Shown piece after piece: positions 25,882 to 34,385 of a stretch of DNA of 64,000 nt. The translations under genes and the position numbers were made by a program. Position 1 is the stretch's first letter. Every line of letters starts with the position of its first letter. Under the pieces are notes generated by a model. It did no database searches, had not been told where the DNA came from, and saw only the letters and a list, made by a program, of their open reading frames with translations. Origin of the DNA: Alloprevotella tannerae (lineage in GTDB: Bacteria; Bacteroidota; Bacteroidia; Bacteroidales; Bacteroidaceae); NCBI GenBank assembly GCA_015259125.1, contig JABZGR010000002.1:62001-126000 (forward strand), read 5' to 3'.

Positions 25882-28476
25882 ATGAATCAACCAAATACGC
25901 CCCTCAACCGGCAGCGGAAGTCAGCCTTTCGTCTCCTTTTTGTGCTTTTGCTGACAACCCTTGCTTCGACACTTTCCGCACAGACGTTGCACGGCATTGT
26001 GACAGATGGCAGTAAACATCGACTGAAAGGCGTTTCCGTCTCACTTTTAGACTCCTCCCGACTGATTCTCTCCTTTGCGGTGAGCGCGGCGGATGGGCGC
26101 TTTTCGCTGGAAGTGCCTGATGGGAAGCGTGGAGCGCTGCTTCGCTTCAGCAGAATGGGTTATGCCGCCGACACATTAGATTTACAGGCGTTCAAAAACG
26201 GACAAACCGTAGTTTTAGGCGCACGCGAGCAAGCTTTGCGGGAAGTACAAGTCAGGGCGCAGGCCATTCAGCAGCGCGGCGATACGATCGATTATCTCGT
26301 CAGTCGATTCAAAAACGCCCAAGATCGCTCTATCGCCGACGTACTCAAGAAAATGCCCGGCTTGAAAGTGAGCGAGGATGGCGGCATCTCCTATCAAGGC
26401 AAGCCAATCAATAAGTTTTACGTCGAAGGTATGGATATGATGGGCGGCAAATACGCTATGGTCAGCGAGAACCTATCGGCCGACAAGGTGAGTAAGGTGC
26501 AAGTGATGGAGAATCATCAGCCCGTCAAGGCGCTCAAAGATGTCTCTTTCAGTGAGAATGCTGCGCTCAACATCATCTTGAAGCCCGATGCCAAAGACGT
26601 ATGGCAAGGCGCTTTAGACGGCGCTATCGGCTGCCAACTACAAGGCGATAAGGACCTTTTGGGCGATGTGCGGGCCATAGCGATGCTCTTCTCGCGGCGC
26701 AAGCAAAGCCTTTCGATGTATAAATTCAACAATACGGGCAAGGACATCCGCCAAGAGATCTCCCAAAAGTCGATTTTCGATGTCGCCGCGCCTACGGCGG
26801 GCGGATTTGTCTCTAATCTTTCGACCGGCAGCGACGTTTTGAGCAATGAGCGCACCGCTTTTAGCCGCACGCATATCTTTGGCAACAGTTGGTTGTTCAA
26901 ACTTAGTAAAGATGCCGAACTGCGCACGCAGTTGACCGGCCTTTGGGATAAAAGCGCGGTTCGGCAACAATATCGCACAATCTATACCGACGTTGTCGGC
27001 GATTCCGTTATCGACGAAGTAAGCAGCGCCAACAGTTACCAAGCAGCGTATAGCGGCGAACTACTTTATATTATCAATTCCGACAAACTCTATTTGCGCA
27101 ACACCGCGTCGGGCTACATCGACTTCAACCATAGCTTTGGCCAAGCGCAGCTCAACGGGCGCAGCGTCGTGCAGGCTGTTAGTCCGCACCGTAGCTATTT
27201 TAGCGATTACATCGACTTTGTTCGCAGATTCAGCGGCGGCAAATCATTCGGCATGAAGGCCTATTTTTCTTACAACTATCTGCCTTCTTCTCTCTTGCTC
27301 GCCGATAATTCTTGGCAGGTCCTCAATCAGCACGCGCTCTATTGGGGCTTGTCCACCAACTTCCGTCATCGGCTCTTCGGCTTCAATATTACGTACGATG
27401 CAGGGCTGAAAGGCGTGCGTCAACAGCTGCGTCTGCACAACTTTATGGCCCATCAGCGTTACATCGCAGCTGACAATAAGGCCTACCTTATCCCGAGTTT
27501 CGCCTACAAGACCGAGCGTTTTGAAGTTGCGCTCGATGCTGACGTCAACCTCTACCTGCGCCGACTCGACGACGAACGGAAAGTCGACCTGACCGTCAAT
27601 CCCACTTTTTTATTGGCCTATAAACCGACGGCCCGCTGGAGCTTTCGCTGCTTTGCCGGACTGTATAAGGGCTTGCTCGAAGGCACGAGTGCCCTCGAAG
27701 CCCCGATTTTTACGAGCTACACGAGCCTGCGCCGCGGCAACGGGAAGCCCGATTTTGTGCGTTCGGCCAATCTTTCGGCCACGATAGCTTATAAAAATGT
27801 GCTCAAGGGTTATTTTGCCAATCTTAATATGCATACGAGTCGCACGGGTCACGTGTTGCTCTATCGCAATGCCTTACATCCCACTTACTTTTACTATCAA
27901 ACCATGCCGACCGACCTGCATACGCACAGTTCCAATTATGGTTTGGAGGGCGAAGTCAGCAAAAGTTTTGATTGGAAACATTTGCTGCTTTCCCTATCCG
28001 GCCAACAGAGTTGGAACAATAGTAACGTGCTGCTCCAAACCTCCATCATTCCCATCCGTATGCTCAATGGCGGCGCCAGAGCCTCCGTCTCTATACGCCC
28101 CGTGGCTTGGCTTTCATTGTTTGGCAAGACGGAATTTTCTTACAGCAAGCAGCAACGCCGCGATGCGCTCCGTGCGGCTTCGCCCACCTACTTATATTAT
28201 CGTCACGCCCTGCGGGCCGGCGTTGTTTTCGGTGCGTGGCAGTTGAATTGGAACAATGAATTGTTTCACGACAACGATGATGCCTCCTCGGCCCACTTTT
28301 TTGCCGACGTGGACCTCCGGTATGTCAAGAAGCAATTCGAAGTAGGCTTTTACCTGCACAATATTTTCGGCCATTCCACCTTTGAGCGCCGCTACATTAC
28401 TTCGACCCAGCGCTCCTATACGCTCACGACGCTCCGCCCGCGCGAGTTTCTCGTTCGTGCAGCCTTTAGCTTCTGA
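25882..28476 (+). CDS. TonB-dependent receptor-like outer-membrane protein with carboxypeptidase-regulatory-like domain
   Basis: An 864-residue outer-membrane protein. The signal peptide ends near STLSAQ (about residue 34). A carboxypeptidase-regulatory-like domain follows (LHGIVTDGSKHRLKGVSVSLLD), then a plug-like region with DTIDYLVSRFKNAQDRSIADVLKKMPGLKV and INKFYVEGMDM, then barrel strands ending in a terminal aromatic (RAAFSF), as expected for barrel assembly. This architecture is typical of receptor-like partners of GLPGLI proteins. The start is the ATG at 25882; a TTG twelve bases earlier is not needed. Substrate unknown. It is divergent from GLPGLI copy 4. Confidence 0.88.
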   Translation: MNQPNTPLNRQRKSAFRLLFVLLLTTLASTLSAQTLHGIVTDGSKHRLKGVSVSLLDSSRLILSFAVSAADGRFSLEVPDGKRGALLRFSRMGYAADTLDLQAFKNGQTVVLGAREQALREVQVRAQAIQQRGDTIDYLVSRFKNAQDRSIADVLKKMPGLKVSEDGGISYQGKPINKFYVEGMDMMGGKYAMVSENLSADKVSKVQVMENHQPVKALKDVSFSENAALNIILKPDAKDVWQGALDGAIGCQLQGDKDLLGDVRAIAMLFSRRKQSLSMYKFNNTGKDIRQEISQKSIFDVAAPTAGGFVSNLSTGSDVLSNERTAFSRTHIFGNSWLFKLSKDAELRTQLTGLWDKSAVRQQYRTIYTDVVGDSVIDEVSSANSYQAAYSGELLYIINSDKLYLRNTASGYIDFNHSFGQAQLNGRSVVQAVSPHRSYFSDYIDFVRRFSGGKSFGMKAYFSYNYLPSSLLLADNSWQVLNQHALYWGLSTNFRHRLFGFNITYDAGLKGVRQQLRLHNFMAHQRYIAADNKAYLIPSFAYKTERFEVALDADVNLYLRRLDDERKVDLTVNPTFLLAYKPTARWSFRCFAGLYKGLLEGTSALEAPIFTSYTSLRRGNGKPDFVRSANLSATIAYKNVLKGYFANLNMHTSRTGHVLLYRNALHPTYFYYQTMPTDLHTHSSNYGLEGEVSKSFDWKHLLLSLSGQQSWNNSNVLLQTSIIPIRMLNGGARASVSIRPVAWLSLFGKTEFSYSKQQRRDALRAASPTYLYYRHALRAGVVFGAWQLNWNNELFHDNDDASSAHFFADVDLRYVKKQFEVGFYLHNIFGHSTFERRYITSTQRSYTLTTLRPREFLVRAAFSF

Positions 28477-29071
28477 TGCGTACGGCTGATTTTCGTTTCC
28501 TTTTGTCCGTATAAGCTGGCAAAGATTCAAGCCTTTTGTCCACCTAAAGTGGAATATTTTCTATCCTCCACCACAAATATCTTTATCGGCTTAATGCTTT
28601 GTTCGGTTGATGTTGCGCCTCGCGTGCGTCACGTCGTCAATATTTTTACCCCGTTTCCTCTTCGTTCGGTTGGCGTGTGGTTCTCTTCGACCTTTCCACA
28701 TAAATCGGCTCCATCGAGCTTTGCTGATTAGTCATTCAAATCAGATTTTCATTTATGCTCTCCGTTGGTAAGCTCATCAAACTTTGGTTTTTTCCTCCAA
28801 GCTACACTGCCCAAAGTTTCCCGCCTAAAATACCCTCACCAATCCTCACGTCTTGCACCAAACAAACCTCAAACGCCGAAACGAATCTCCCAACCTCCAC
28901 AACCAGCATCGCAAATAATCCGCACAAACTCAATACATATTTCGCGCAACTCCTCCCTGCCAACGCTTTCCGCCTCAAATAACCCTCCTCAAAATCGCTT
29001 TACACGCCATGCAATTCCTCCGCCATCGCCATCCGCCTCAAATAACCCCAACGAGGTTAGTCTTTTGGTAG

Positions 29072-29106
29072 GGCAGGGTTAAAATGCGAAGCGTTTTAAC
29101 CCTGCC
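29072..29106. repeat. Hairpin inside direct repeat 1
   Basis: GGCAGGGTTAAAA (29072-29084) pairs perfectly with TTTTAACCCTGCC (29094-29106) across a nine-base loop. The same structure is at 29663-29697. Confidence 0.9.
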
Positions 29107-29125
29107 TAACGTCACCCGCAATTGA

Positions 29126-29142
29126 CAACCCCTTAGGGTTGG
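29126..29142. repeat. CAACCCCTTAGGGTTGG palindrome, copy 1
   Basis: One of five copies of a near-perfect palindrome in this block, each joined to CTTTCAAA or its complement. Confidence 0.85.
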
Positions 29143-29269
29143 CCTTTCAAAAACGTCCGATGTTCGAAACGCATCGAGCATCTTCCAAATAATAATGGAC
29201 AATATCAACGACTGGCATCGTTAGTGGCCGGGTTGCCGCTTCGCTCCTCAACCCTGCCACGGCGAAAGA

Positions 29270-29286
29270 CCAACCCTAAGGGGTTG
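29270..29286. repeat. CCAACCCTAAGGGGTTG palindrome, copy 2
   Basis: Reverse orientation relative to copy 1; preceded by GCGAAAGA. Confidence 0.85.
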
Positions 29287-29308
29287 CACACTATGTACGC
29301 TGGCTTAT

Positions 29309-29341
29309 CCAGGGTTAAGCCACGCTGTGCCCTAACCCTGG
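29309..29341. repeat. CCAGGGTTA...TAACCCTGG inverted repeat
   Basis: CCAGGGTTA and TAACCCTGG (about 29309-29341) flank a loop; it is a shorter relative of the hairpins in the two direct repeats and lies between palindrome copies 2 and 3. Confidence 0.75.
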
Positions 29342-29353
29342 CCTGCCAAAAGA

Positions 29354-29370
29354 CCAACCCTAAGGGGTTG
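29354..29370. repeat. CCAACCCTAAGGGGTTG palindrome, copy 3
   Basis: Identical to copy 2; preceded by AAAAGA. Confidence 0.85.
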
Positions 29371-29558
29371 TGGTCGCTGGTTGTTGTATCGGGGTCGAAT
29401 TATGTGCTCACCATCATTTTATCCATGCGCACTTGACTTGACCTTCTAATCATTCCAAACAAATCTCATATCCTTCAACCTATAAAGCATTCCATCAAAC
29501 CTCACAATTACAATACCATAGCTTCGGATGTTAATACGCACCTCCCACCTCCAACAAC

Positions 29559-29743
29559 TTCCGCCGCAAATAACCCTCCTCAAAATCGCTTTACACGCCA
29601 CGCAATTCCTCCGCCATCGCCATCCGCCTCAAATAACCCCAACGGGGTTAGTCTTTTGGTAGGGCAGGGTTAAAATGCGAAGCGTTTTAACCCTGCCTAA
29701 CGTCACCCGCAATTGACAACCCCTTAGGGTTGGTCTTTAAAAA
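29559..29743. repeat. 185-base direct repeat, copy 2
   Basis: See 28968-29152. Differences are few, for example CTCAAAT to CGCAAAT near the start and ACGAGG to ACGGGG in the middle. It includes the hairpin at 29663-29697 and palindrome copy 4 at 29717-29733. Confidence 0.9.
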
Positions 29744-29866
29744 AAGGCTGCTTGTTGAAAAATACACTATTGAGCACATATTTTACGCTATTAAGCGCCT
29801 AACCAACAATGCTAAAGGCATAAATACTAATACGAAACATCTACTAATATACGCTTTATGCCTAAA

Positions 29867-29884
29867 CAACCCCCTAAGGGTTGG
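29867..29884. repeat. CAACCCCCTAAGGGTTGG palindrome, copy 5
   Basis: One base longer than the others, followed by TCTTTCAAA as in copy 1. Confidence 0.8.
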
Positions 29885-29986
29885 TCTTTCAAAGCACCTA
29901 AGGCTTGGATTAAAAGGCAAAAATCACGAAAACGTGCGCACGAGCACAACCAATGGACGGGTGAAAATCCAAGTGGGGAGTTTGCG

Positions 29987-30069
29987 CTCGTGAGGTGAAC
30001 CCTTTTTTCTCGTGAGGTGAAGCCCTTTTTCTCGTGAGCGCAAACCTTTTTTCTCGTGATAACAAACTC
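29987..30069. repeat. Family B four-unit array, locus B3
   Basis: Units begin at 29987, 30009, 30031 and 30053, exact 22-base pitch, all four with CTCGTGA in the same orientation. The first two spacers carry GGTGAACCC and GGTGAAGCC, the third GCGCAAACC, each followed by T. The array ends 93 bases before the promoter of the next GLPGLI gene. Confidence 0.9.
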
Positions 30070-30161
30070 GACGAGCCAACTTTTGAGGCTTCGTTTTTGT
30101 CTCGACTTTGTCTCGTAGCCTGACTTTCGCCTTAGGTAAATAGATCTTTTGTCGATAAACG

Positions 30162-30192
30162 TTTGTGCTTTCATGATATTTTTCTAATTTTG
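30162..30192 (+). promoter_or_regulatory. Promoter of the separate GLPGLI gene
   Basis: TTTG (30162-30165), exactly 19 bases, TAATTTTG (30185-30192). Confidence 0.75.
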
Positions 30193-30275
30193 AGCGAGCA
30201 TACAAGCTCCTGACCATTCGCATCTCTTGTTTCGCAGCTTCTTGCTTGCAAGAAAGCGGTAATCGACATTAACTT

Positions 30276-31127
30276 ATGCAAACTCTAACCCTCACTTGCC
30301 GAATTAAAATCGTTTGTTGTCTGCTGCTTTTTGCCTTGTCTGCAATGGGGCAAAAGCAAAGGGCCATGCGTATTACCTACAAAGTTGTCTATACTTATAG
30401 CTCCGATTTAGCACCTCGGCACGATGTAAGTTATTTAGACGTGCAAGATGATGGCGTCTCTTGCTTTTACAGTCATTATTTTGTAAAAAGTCAGGAGATT
30501 CAAGACAGCATCAATCGTAGAGGGAGCGTTTCTATTGATATGATGAGTAAGGCCATTGCGCCTTACGATGATGGGCAACCCAACTTTGTATATAAGCATA
30601 TCCCCTCTGAAGGGAAGTTGACGTTTACCACTTATCACGTGGATTGGTTCAAATATAGTGAGCCCATTCCTGCATTGCAGTGGAAAATAGAAGGAAAAGA
30701 TTCGGTCATTGCCGGCTATCATTGTCAAGCGGCTACGACCTCCTTGCGCGGACGCCAGTGGCGGGCGTGGTTTACTTTGGACATCCCTGTATCTGACGGA
30801 CCTTGGAAGTTGTGCGGCTTGCCCGGCTTGATTCTGCGCGCGACGGATGAGCAAGGATATTTTGATTTTGACTGCACGGGTGTTGCTTCGATTGAATTTC
30901 CTCCTATTGAATTAGCTAAAAACAACTATGTAAGTTGTACGCCCGAGGAGGCTTTCAAAATGGAGCAGGAACGTCGAGAAAATCCTTTGGCTTTTTTAAA
31001 TCGCCAATTTGGAGGTCAGCAGCAATTTCCTGATGAACTGGTACGCGAAGCAGATCGCAGCAACAACGAGGAGGCAAAGAAAAAATTTACCTACATAGAA
31101 AGGTATGATTTGAAAGAGACGCATTGA
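30276..31127 (+). CDS. GLPGLI family protein, dispersed fifth copy
   Basis: A 283-residue exported protein. An N-terminal hydrophobic stretch (KIVCCLLLFALSAMG) serves as signal peptide. The family core is visible: DSVIAGYHCQAATTSLRGRQWRAWFTLDIP and GPWKLCGLPGLILRATD, with GLPGLI intact. It is clearly related to but more distant than the tandem copies (for example TYSSDLAPRHDVSYLDVQDD). Read from its own promoter on the opposite strand and separated from the cluster by the receptor-like gene and a repeat block. Function unknown. It is followed by a short hairpin. Confidence 0.88.
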   Translation: MQTLTLTCRIKIVCCLLLFALSAMGQKQRAMRITYKVVYTYSSDLAPRHDVSYLDVQDDGVSCFYSHYFVKSQEIQDSINRRGSVSIDMMSKAIAPYDDGQPNFVYKHIPSEGKLTFTTYHVDWFKYSEPIPALQWKIEGKDSVIAGYHCQAATTSLRGRQWRAWFTLDIPVSDGPWKLCGLPGLILRATDEQGYFDFDCTGVASIEFPPIELAKNNYVSCTPEEAFKMEQERRENPLAFLNRQFGGQQQFPDELVREADRSNNEEAKKKFTYIERYDLKETH

Positions 31128-31157
31128 ATGGTATCGCGTAGTTAATCAACAAATAGG

Positions 31158-31178
31158 GAGGCAAGCTGAGCTTGCCTC
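31158..31178 (+). terminator. Hairpin after the fifth GLPGLI gene
   Basis: GAGGCAAG (31158-31165) pairs with CTTGCCTC (31171-31178); the T tract is weak (TTG), so termination strength is uncertain. Confidence 0.55.
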
Positions 31179-31209
31179 TTGTCATAATCAGCCGTTTTTT
31201 GTACATTCG
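31179..31209 (+). promoter_or_regulatory. Possible promoter of the DUF2027-Smr gene (TTCG variant)
   Basis: TTG (31179-31181), 20 bases, TACATTCG (31202-31209); the -7 box has C for T relative to the consensus. Confidence 0.35.
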
Positions 31210-31233
31210 CCCAAGAATTTAAGCAGACAAGGT

Positions 31234-32298
31234 ATGAAAATAGGAGATAAAGTGCGCTTCCTCAATGAAGTGGGAGGCGGTATCGTCGTGGGATTTGAAG
31301 GAAACAAGACGGTCATCGTGCAGGATGAGAGTGGCTTCGATATTCCCTTTCCCATCCATGAGGTAATAGCAGTAGAGACAAACGATTATAACATTGCGAA
31401 AGTAAATACGCGGAAGTCGGTCGAGCCAACGCAGGTTGTGGCGGCGCCGCCGACGGAGGTGGAACCGGCTGATCGGCCCGTCACGTTCAAAGCAAAGCCC
31501 CAAGAGCGCCGCGGAGCTGAGTTGCTGAACCTCTATTTGGCATTTCTGCCTGCGGAGGTGGGCTGTGAGACGTCGGAATTTGAGGCTTATTGGGTGAATG
31601 ATAGCAACTATTATGTGCGTTACCTGCTGCTCAAGCAGGAGGGTAAGGCGTTTAGCGTGCGCCACGAAGGACTGATCGAACCGAATACAAAGTGCTTCAT
31701 CGAAACTTTTGACCGAAGCGAATTGGAGCAATGGGAACAGCCGACGATACAGGCGCTGGCTTATAAAACGGATCGAACTTTTTTGCTGAAAAGTCCGCTT
31801 AGCGTGACGCTCAGATTGGAGGGTGCAAAATTTTATAAGCAGCATACGTTTAAAGATAACGACTTCTTCGACGAACCGGCGCTACTCTTTGACGTAGTGC
31901 GCGATGATAAACCCGTGCGTACCGTCTTCGTAGATGCAGAACAGCTGAAAGAGGCTATTTTGGACCGTCCGCAGCGCCCGCAGAAAGCACCGGCGCGCAA
32001 GGAAAAGGCAGCTCGCAACGCGGTGATTGAAATTGATCTGCACGCGGCCGAAGTGTTGGAAACGACGGCGGGCATGCAGCCAAAGGATATCTTAGATTAT
32101 CAACTGGATATCTTTCGTAAGGCGATGGAAGAACATAAGCAGGAGCGCGGCCGCAAGCTGGTCTTTATCCACGGCAAGGGCAACGGCGTCTTGCGCAATG
32201 CGATCGTGGCGGCCTTGAAGCGCGACTATAAAACTTGTACGTTTCAGGATGCTTCGTTTCAAGAGTATGGCTATGGTGCTACGCTCGTGAAGTGCTAA
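31234..32298 (+). CDS. DUF2027 and Smr domain protein
   Basis: A 354-residue protein of a Bacteroidetes-type architecture. The N-terminus MKIGDKVRFLNEVGGGIVVGFEGN is an SH3-like DUF2027 start, followed by a Pro/Glu-rich linker (about residues 65-85), a beta-rich middle and a C-terminal Smr domain (about residues 270-354) with IDLHAAEV, LVFIHGKGNGVLRNAIVAAL and the final YGATLVKC. The Smr domain is a nicking endonuclease or RNA-binding fold related to the MutS2 C-terminus; the IDLHA and HGKG blocks are present. Cellular role unknown. Monocistronic; strong terminator follows. Confidence 0.88.
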   Translation: MKIGDKVRFLNEVGGGIVVGFEGNKTVIVQDESGFDIPFPIHEVIAVETNDYNIAKVNTRKSVEPTQVVAAPPTEVEPADRPVTFKAKPQERRGAELLNLYLAFLPAEVGCETSEFEAYWVNDSNYYVRYLLLKQEGKAFSVRHEGLIEPNTKCFIETFDRSELEQWEQPTIQALAYKTDRTFLLKSPLSVTLRLEGAKFYKQHTFKDNDFFDEPALLFDVVRDDKPVRTVFVDAEQLKEAILDRPQRPQKAPARKEKAARNAVIEIDLHAAEVLETTAGMQPKDILDYQLDIFRKAMEEHKQERGRKLVFIHGKGNGVLRNAIVAALKRDYKTCTFQDASFQEYGYGATLVKC

Positions 32299-32328
32299 GC
32301 GCGGCAACTGATCTTGCCCCATAAAGCA

Positions 32329-32368
32329 GGCGGCGTCGGGAAGCAGACTTCCTTGGCGCCGCCTTTTG
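32329..32368 (+). terminator. Terminator of the DUF2027-Smr gene
   Basis: GGCGGCG (32329-32335) pairs with CGCCGCC (32357-32363), with an inner GGGAAG/CTTCC stem, followed by TTTTG. Confidence 0.85.
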
Positions 32369-32370
32369 TA

Positions 32371-32410
32371 AAAAGCAGCGCCGCGCAGGCCTTGGATCGG
32401 TTGCGCGGCG
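32371..32410 (-). terminator. Terminator of the carboxyltransferase gene
   Basis: CGCCGCGCA (32379-32387) pairs with TGCGCGGCG (32402-32410); the minus strand continues with CTGCTTTTT. Confidence 0.85.
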
Positions 32411-32438
32411 TTGTTTATATTATGTATTTGCGTTGAAC

Positions 32439-34220
32439 TTAAGCGATACCCGGTCTTTCGAGGTAAGCTAAGACGTCGCCTTTGGCTACGTGGCCTCCTT
32501 GCTTCGCAGCGATCTCTACGAGTTTTCCGCCTAAGGCAGCCGGAATCTCCAAGATGCGCCCGTGGTTGTTCTCAATGTAGCAGAAGAAATCGCCCTCTTG
32601 ATATTCTTTGCCCAAGAAGGGTTCGATGCTCTTCACAGCCTCACCATCGCCGTTGATTTCCCAAAGGACGATGCCACTTTCGGGTGCTACGACGGCGTCA
32701 GCTTTGGCGTGCTTGGCAGCAGCTGCTTCTTCGGGCGTCATGCCCTTGGCCATCGCTTTATCTTTAGCGGCTTGCAGGTCAGCCAAGAAGCGCTTCTTCG
32801 CCTCGCCACTCTTATAGTCGCGGTATTGACGCTCGTGCATCGCAAATTCATAGAGTTCCTCGTCGTCCGGCCCGAGTTCCCAACCGTTTTCTTCCATTTC
32901 CTTGCGGAAATCTGCGAGGCAGTTGGGGTAGAGTTCGTGCGGGTTGCCCGTATAGAACTCCTTGCCTTGCTCTTCTGCGAGTTTGACAATCTCCGGCGCC
33001 ACCGGGCCGGGCAGTTTGCCACTCTTGCCGAGGATCATACCCCACATATTTTCGTCCATCATAGAGAAACGCGGCTTGTCCATCGACTCTGTGAGCAGAT
33101 TCATCAAAGCGATGTTCTTCACATATTGACTGAAAGGCGTCACCAAAGGAGGATAGCCGACGCGCGGCCAAACATAGCTGACCTCGTCGAAGAGCTTGAT
33201 CAACATTTCGTCGTCAGTGAGCGCTGCTTCTCCTTTCTTCTCCCTGTTGGCATTGATGGCGCTCATTGCACCTTTGAGATCGGCCATCATTGACCCCATC
33301 ATGCCGCCCGGAAGTCCGCATCCGAGCAAGAGAGACGTCATAAAGTGGTTCTGCGGATTGATGAAGTAGCCCAAGAAATCGTCGATGAATTCCTGCGTCA
33401 AGGCGCGCGCCTCCATATAAGCGTTCATATTGATTTCCGGAACATCGAAGCCGTAGTGTTTCAACATACTCTGAACGGAAATAATGTCCGCGTGGCCTTT
33501 ACCCCAAGAGAGCGGCTCCATCGCTACGTCGATGATGTCTGCTCCGTTTTTGCAAACTTCGAGAATGCTGGCCATTACGAGTCCGGGGCCGTTGTGTCCG
33601 TGATACTCTACAATGATTTCCGGATGATTTTTCTTGATCATCCCGCAGAGTTTTCCGAGCAAGGCGGGCTGTCCGATGCCGGCCATATCTTTCAAACAGA
33701 TTTCCGGCGCGCCCGCTGCGATGAGTTCGTCTGCAATAGCGCTATAGTATTCCGCCGTATGAATTGGTGAGTTGGTGATACACAGCGTTGCTTGCGGCGT
33801 CATGCCGGCTTCTAAGGCCCATTTAATAGATGGGATAATGTTGCGTACGTCGTTGAGGCCGCAGAATATACGCGTGATATCTACACCTTGAGCGTGCTTA
33901 ACCTTATATTGAAGTTGCCGTAAATCGTCTGCACACGGGAACATTCGCAGCGCGTTCAGACCGCGGTCAAGCATATGCGTCTTGATGCCCACCTCGTTGA
34001 AAGGTTTCGTAAAAGCACGAACTGCGTCGTTAGGATTCTCACCATATAGGAGGTTAACCTGTTCGAATGCGCCGCCATTGGTTTCTACGCGGGCAAAGCA
34101 TCCCATCTTGATGATCACGGGTGCGATGCGCTCGAGCTGATCTTTGCGTGGCTGAAATTTCCCGTAGGACTGATACATGTCGCGATAGACGAGACTGAAT
34201 TGGATTTTACGGTTTGCCAT
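32439..34220 (-). CDS. Oxaloacetate decarboxylase alpha / pyruvate carboxylase B-type carboxyltransferase, no biotin lysine seen
   Basis: A 593-residue cytoplasmic protein. The N-terminal HMGL-like TIM barrel (LERIAPVIIKMGCFARVETNGGA, ICLKDMAGIGQP, VEYHGHNGPG) is the carboxyltransferase domain, followed by the conserved carboxylase domain (PRVGYPPLVTPFSQY) and a C-terminal biotinyl-like fold (about residues 515-590). At the place where AMKM carries biotin, the sequence reads FFCYIENNHGRILEIPAAL, with no lysine. The subunit therefore probably works with a separate biotin carrier, as part of a sodium-pumping oxaloacetate or methylmalonyl-CoA decarboxylase. Strong own promoter; monocistronic. 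Confidence 0.85.
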   Translation of the reverse strand: MANRKIQFSLVYRDMYQSYGKFQPRKDQLERIAPVIIKMGCFARVETNGGAFEQVNLLYGENPNDAVRAFTKPFNEVGIKTHMLDRGLNALRMFPCADDLRQLQYKVKHAQGVDITRIFCGLNDVRNIIPSIKWALEAGMTPQATLCITNSPIHTAEYYSAIADELIAAGAPEICLKDMAGIGQPALLGKLCGMIKKNHPEIIVEYHGHNGPGLVMASILEVCKNGADIIDVAMEPLSWGKGHADIISVQSMLKHYGFDVPEINMNAYMEARALTQEFIDDFLGYFINPQNHFMTSLLLGCGLPGGMMGSMMADLKGAMSAINANREKKGEAALTDDEMLIKLFDEVSYVWPRVGYPPLVTPFSQYVKNIALMNLLTESMDKPRFSMMDENMWGMILGKSGKLPGPVAPEIVKLAEEQGKEFYTGNPHELYPNCLADFRKEMEENGWELGPDDEELYEFAMHERQYRDYKSGEAKKRFLADLQAAKDKAMAKGMTPEEAAAAKHAKADAVVAPESGIVLWEINGDGEAVKSIEPFLGKEYQEGDFFCYIENNHGRILEIPAALGGKLVEIAAKQGGHVAKGDVLAYLERPGIA

Positions 34221-34259
34221 ATTTGTCTTGATTTAATTCGTATTTTACTTTAAGACCTG

Positions 34260-34290
34260 CAAAGGTAGCGTATGAAGAAAGAAATGCAAA
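34260..34290 (-). promoter_or_regulatory. Promoter of the carboxyltransferase gene
   Basis: Minus-strand TTTG (34287-34290), exactly 19 bases, TACCTTTG (34260-34267), about 40 bases before the ATG. Confidence 0.8.
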
Positions 34291-34385
34291 GCAAAAATAG
34301 ATTTTTCGCTTCACATTCCTTTCTTTTTTGTGCAGAATGCCAACGCTGTAAGGCAAACTAGCCACTTCGGCCTTGTCGGCCACTT

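Larger units (their letters stand above)
28968..29152. repeat. 185-base direct repeat, copy 1
   Basis: Matches 29559-29743 at a constant offset of 591 with only a few substitutions. It includes the CCGCCTCAAATAACCC word twice, a long hairpin at 29072-29106 and the CAACCCCTTAGGGTTGG palindrome at 29126-29142. Confidence 0.9.
28477..30275. other. 1.8 kb repeat-rich non-coding block
   Basis: No credible gene. The left part (28760-29060) is rich in A and C and poor in G on the plus strand. It contains two 185-base direct repeats, two 13-bp-stem hairpins, five copies of a CAACCC(C)TTAGGGTTGG palindrome, family B locus B3 and the promoter of the next GLPGLI gene. Translated fragments with recurring NPKGL/NPLRVGL words are consequences of the palindrome, not proteins. 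Confidence 0.7.

Noticed and set aside
28549..29082. Small frames after the second receptor-like gene
   Set aside because: Skewed base composition and repeated words; no homology recognised.
29224..29993. Frames with NPKGL and NPLRVGL words
   Set aside because: These words are the translated CAACCCCTTAGGGTTGG palindrome; the frames differ between repeat copies.
34320..34385. Terminator for the BspA-like gene
   Set aside because: A GGCC/GGCC pairing is visible but stem and T tract are too weak to call.
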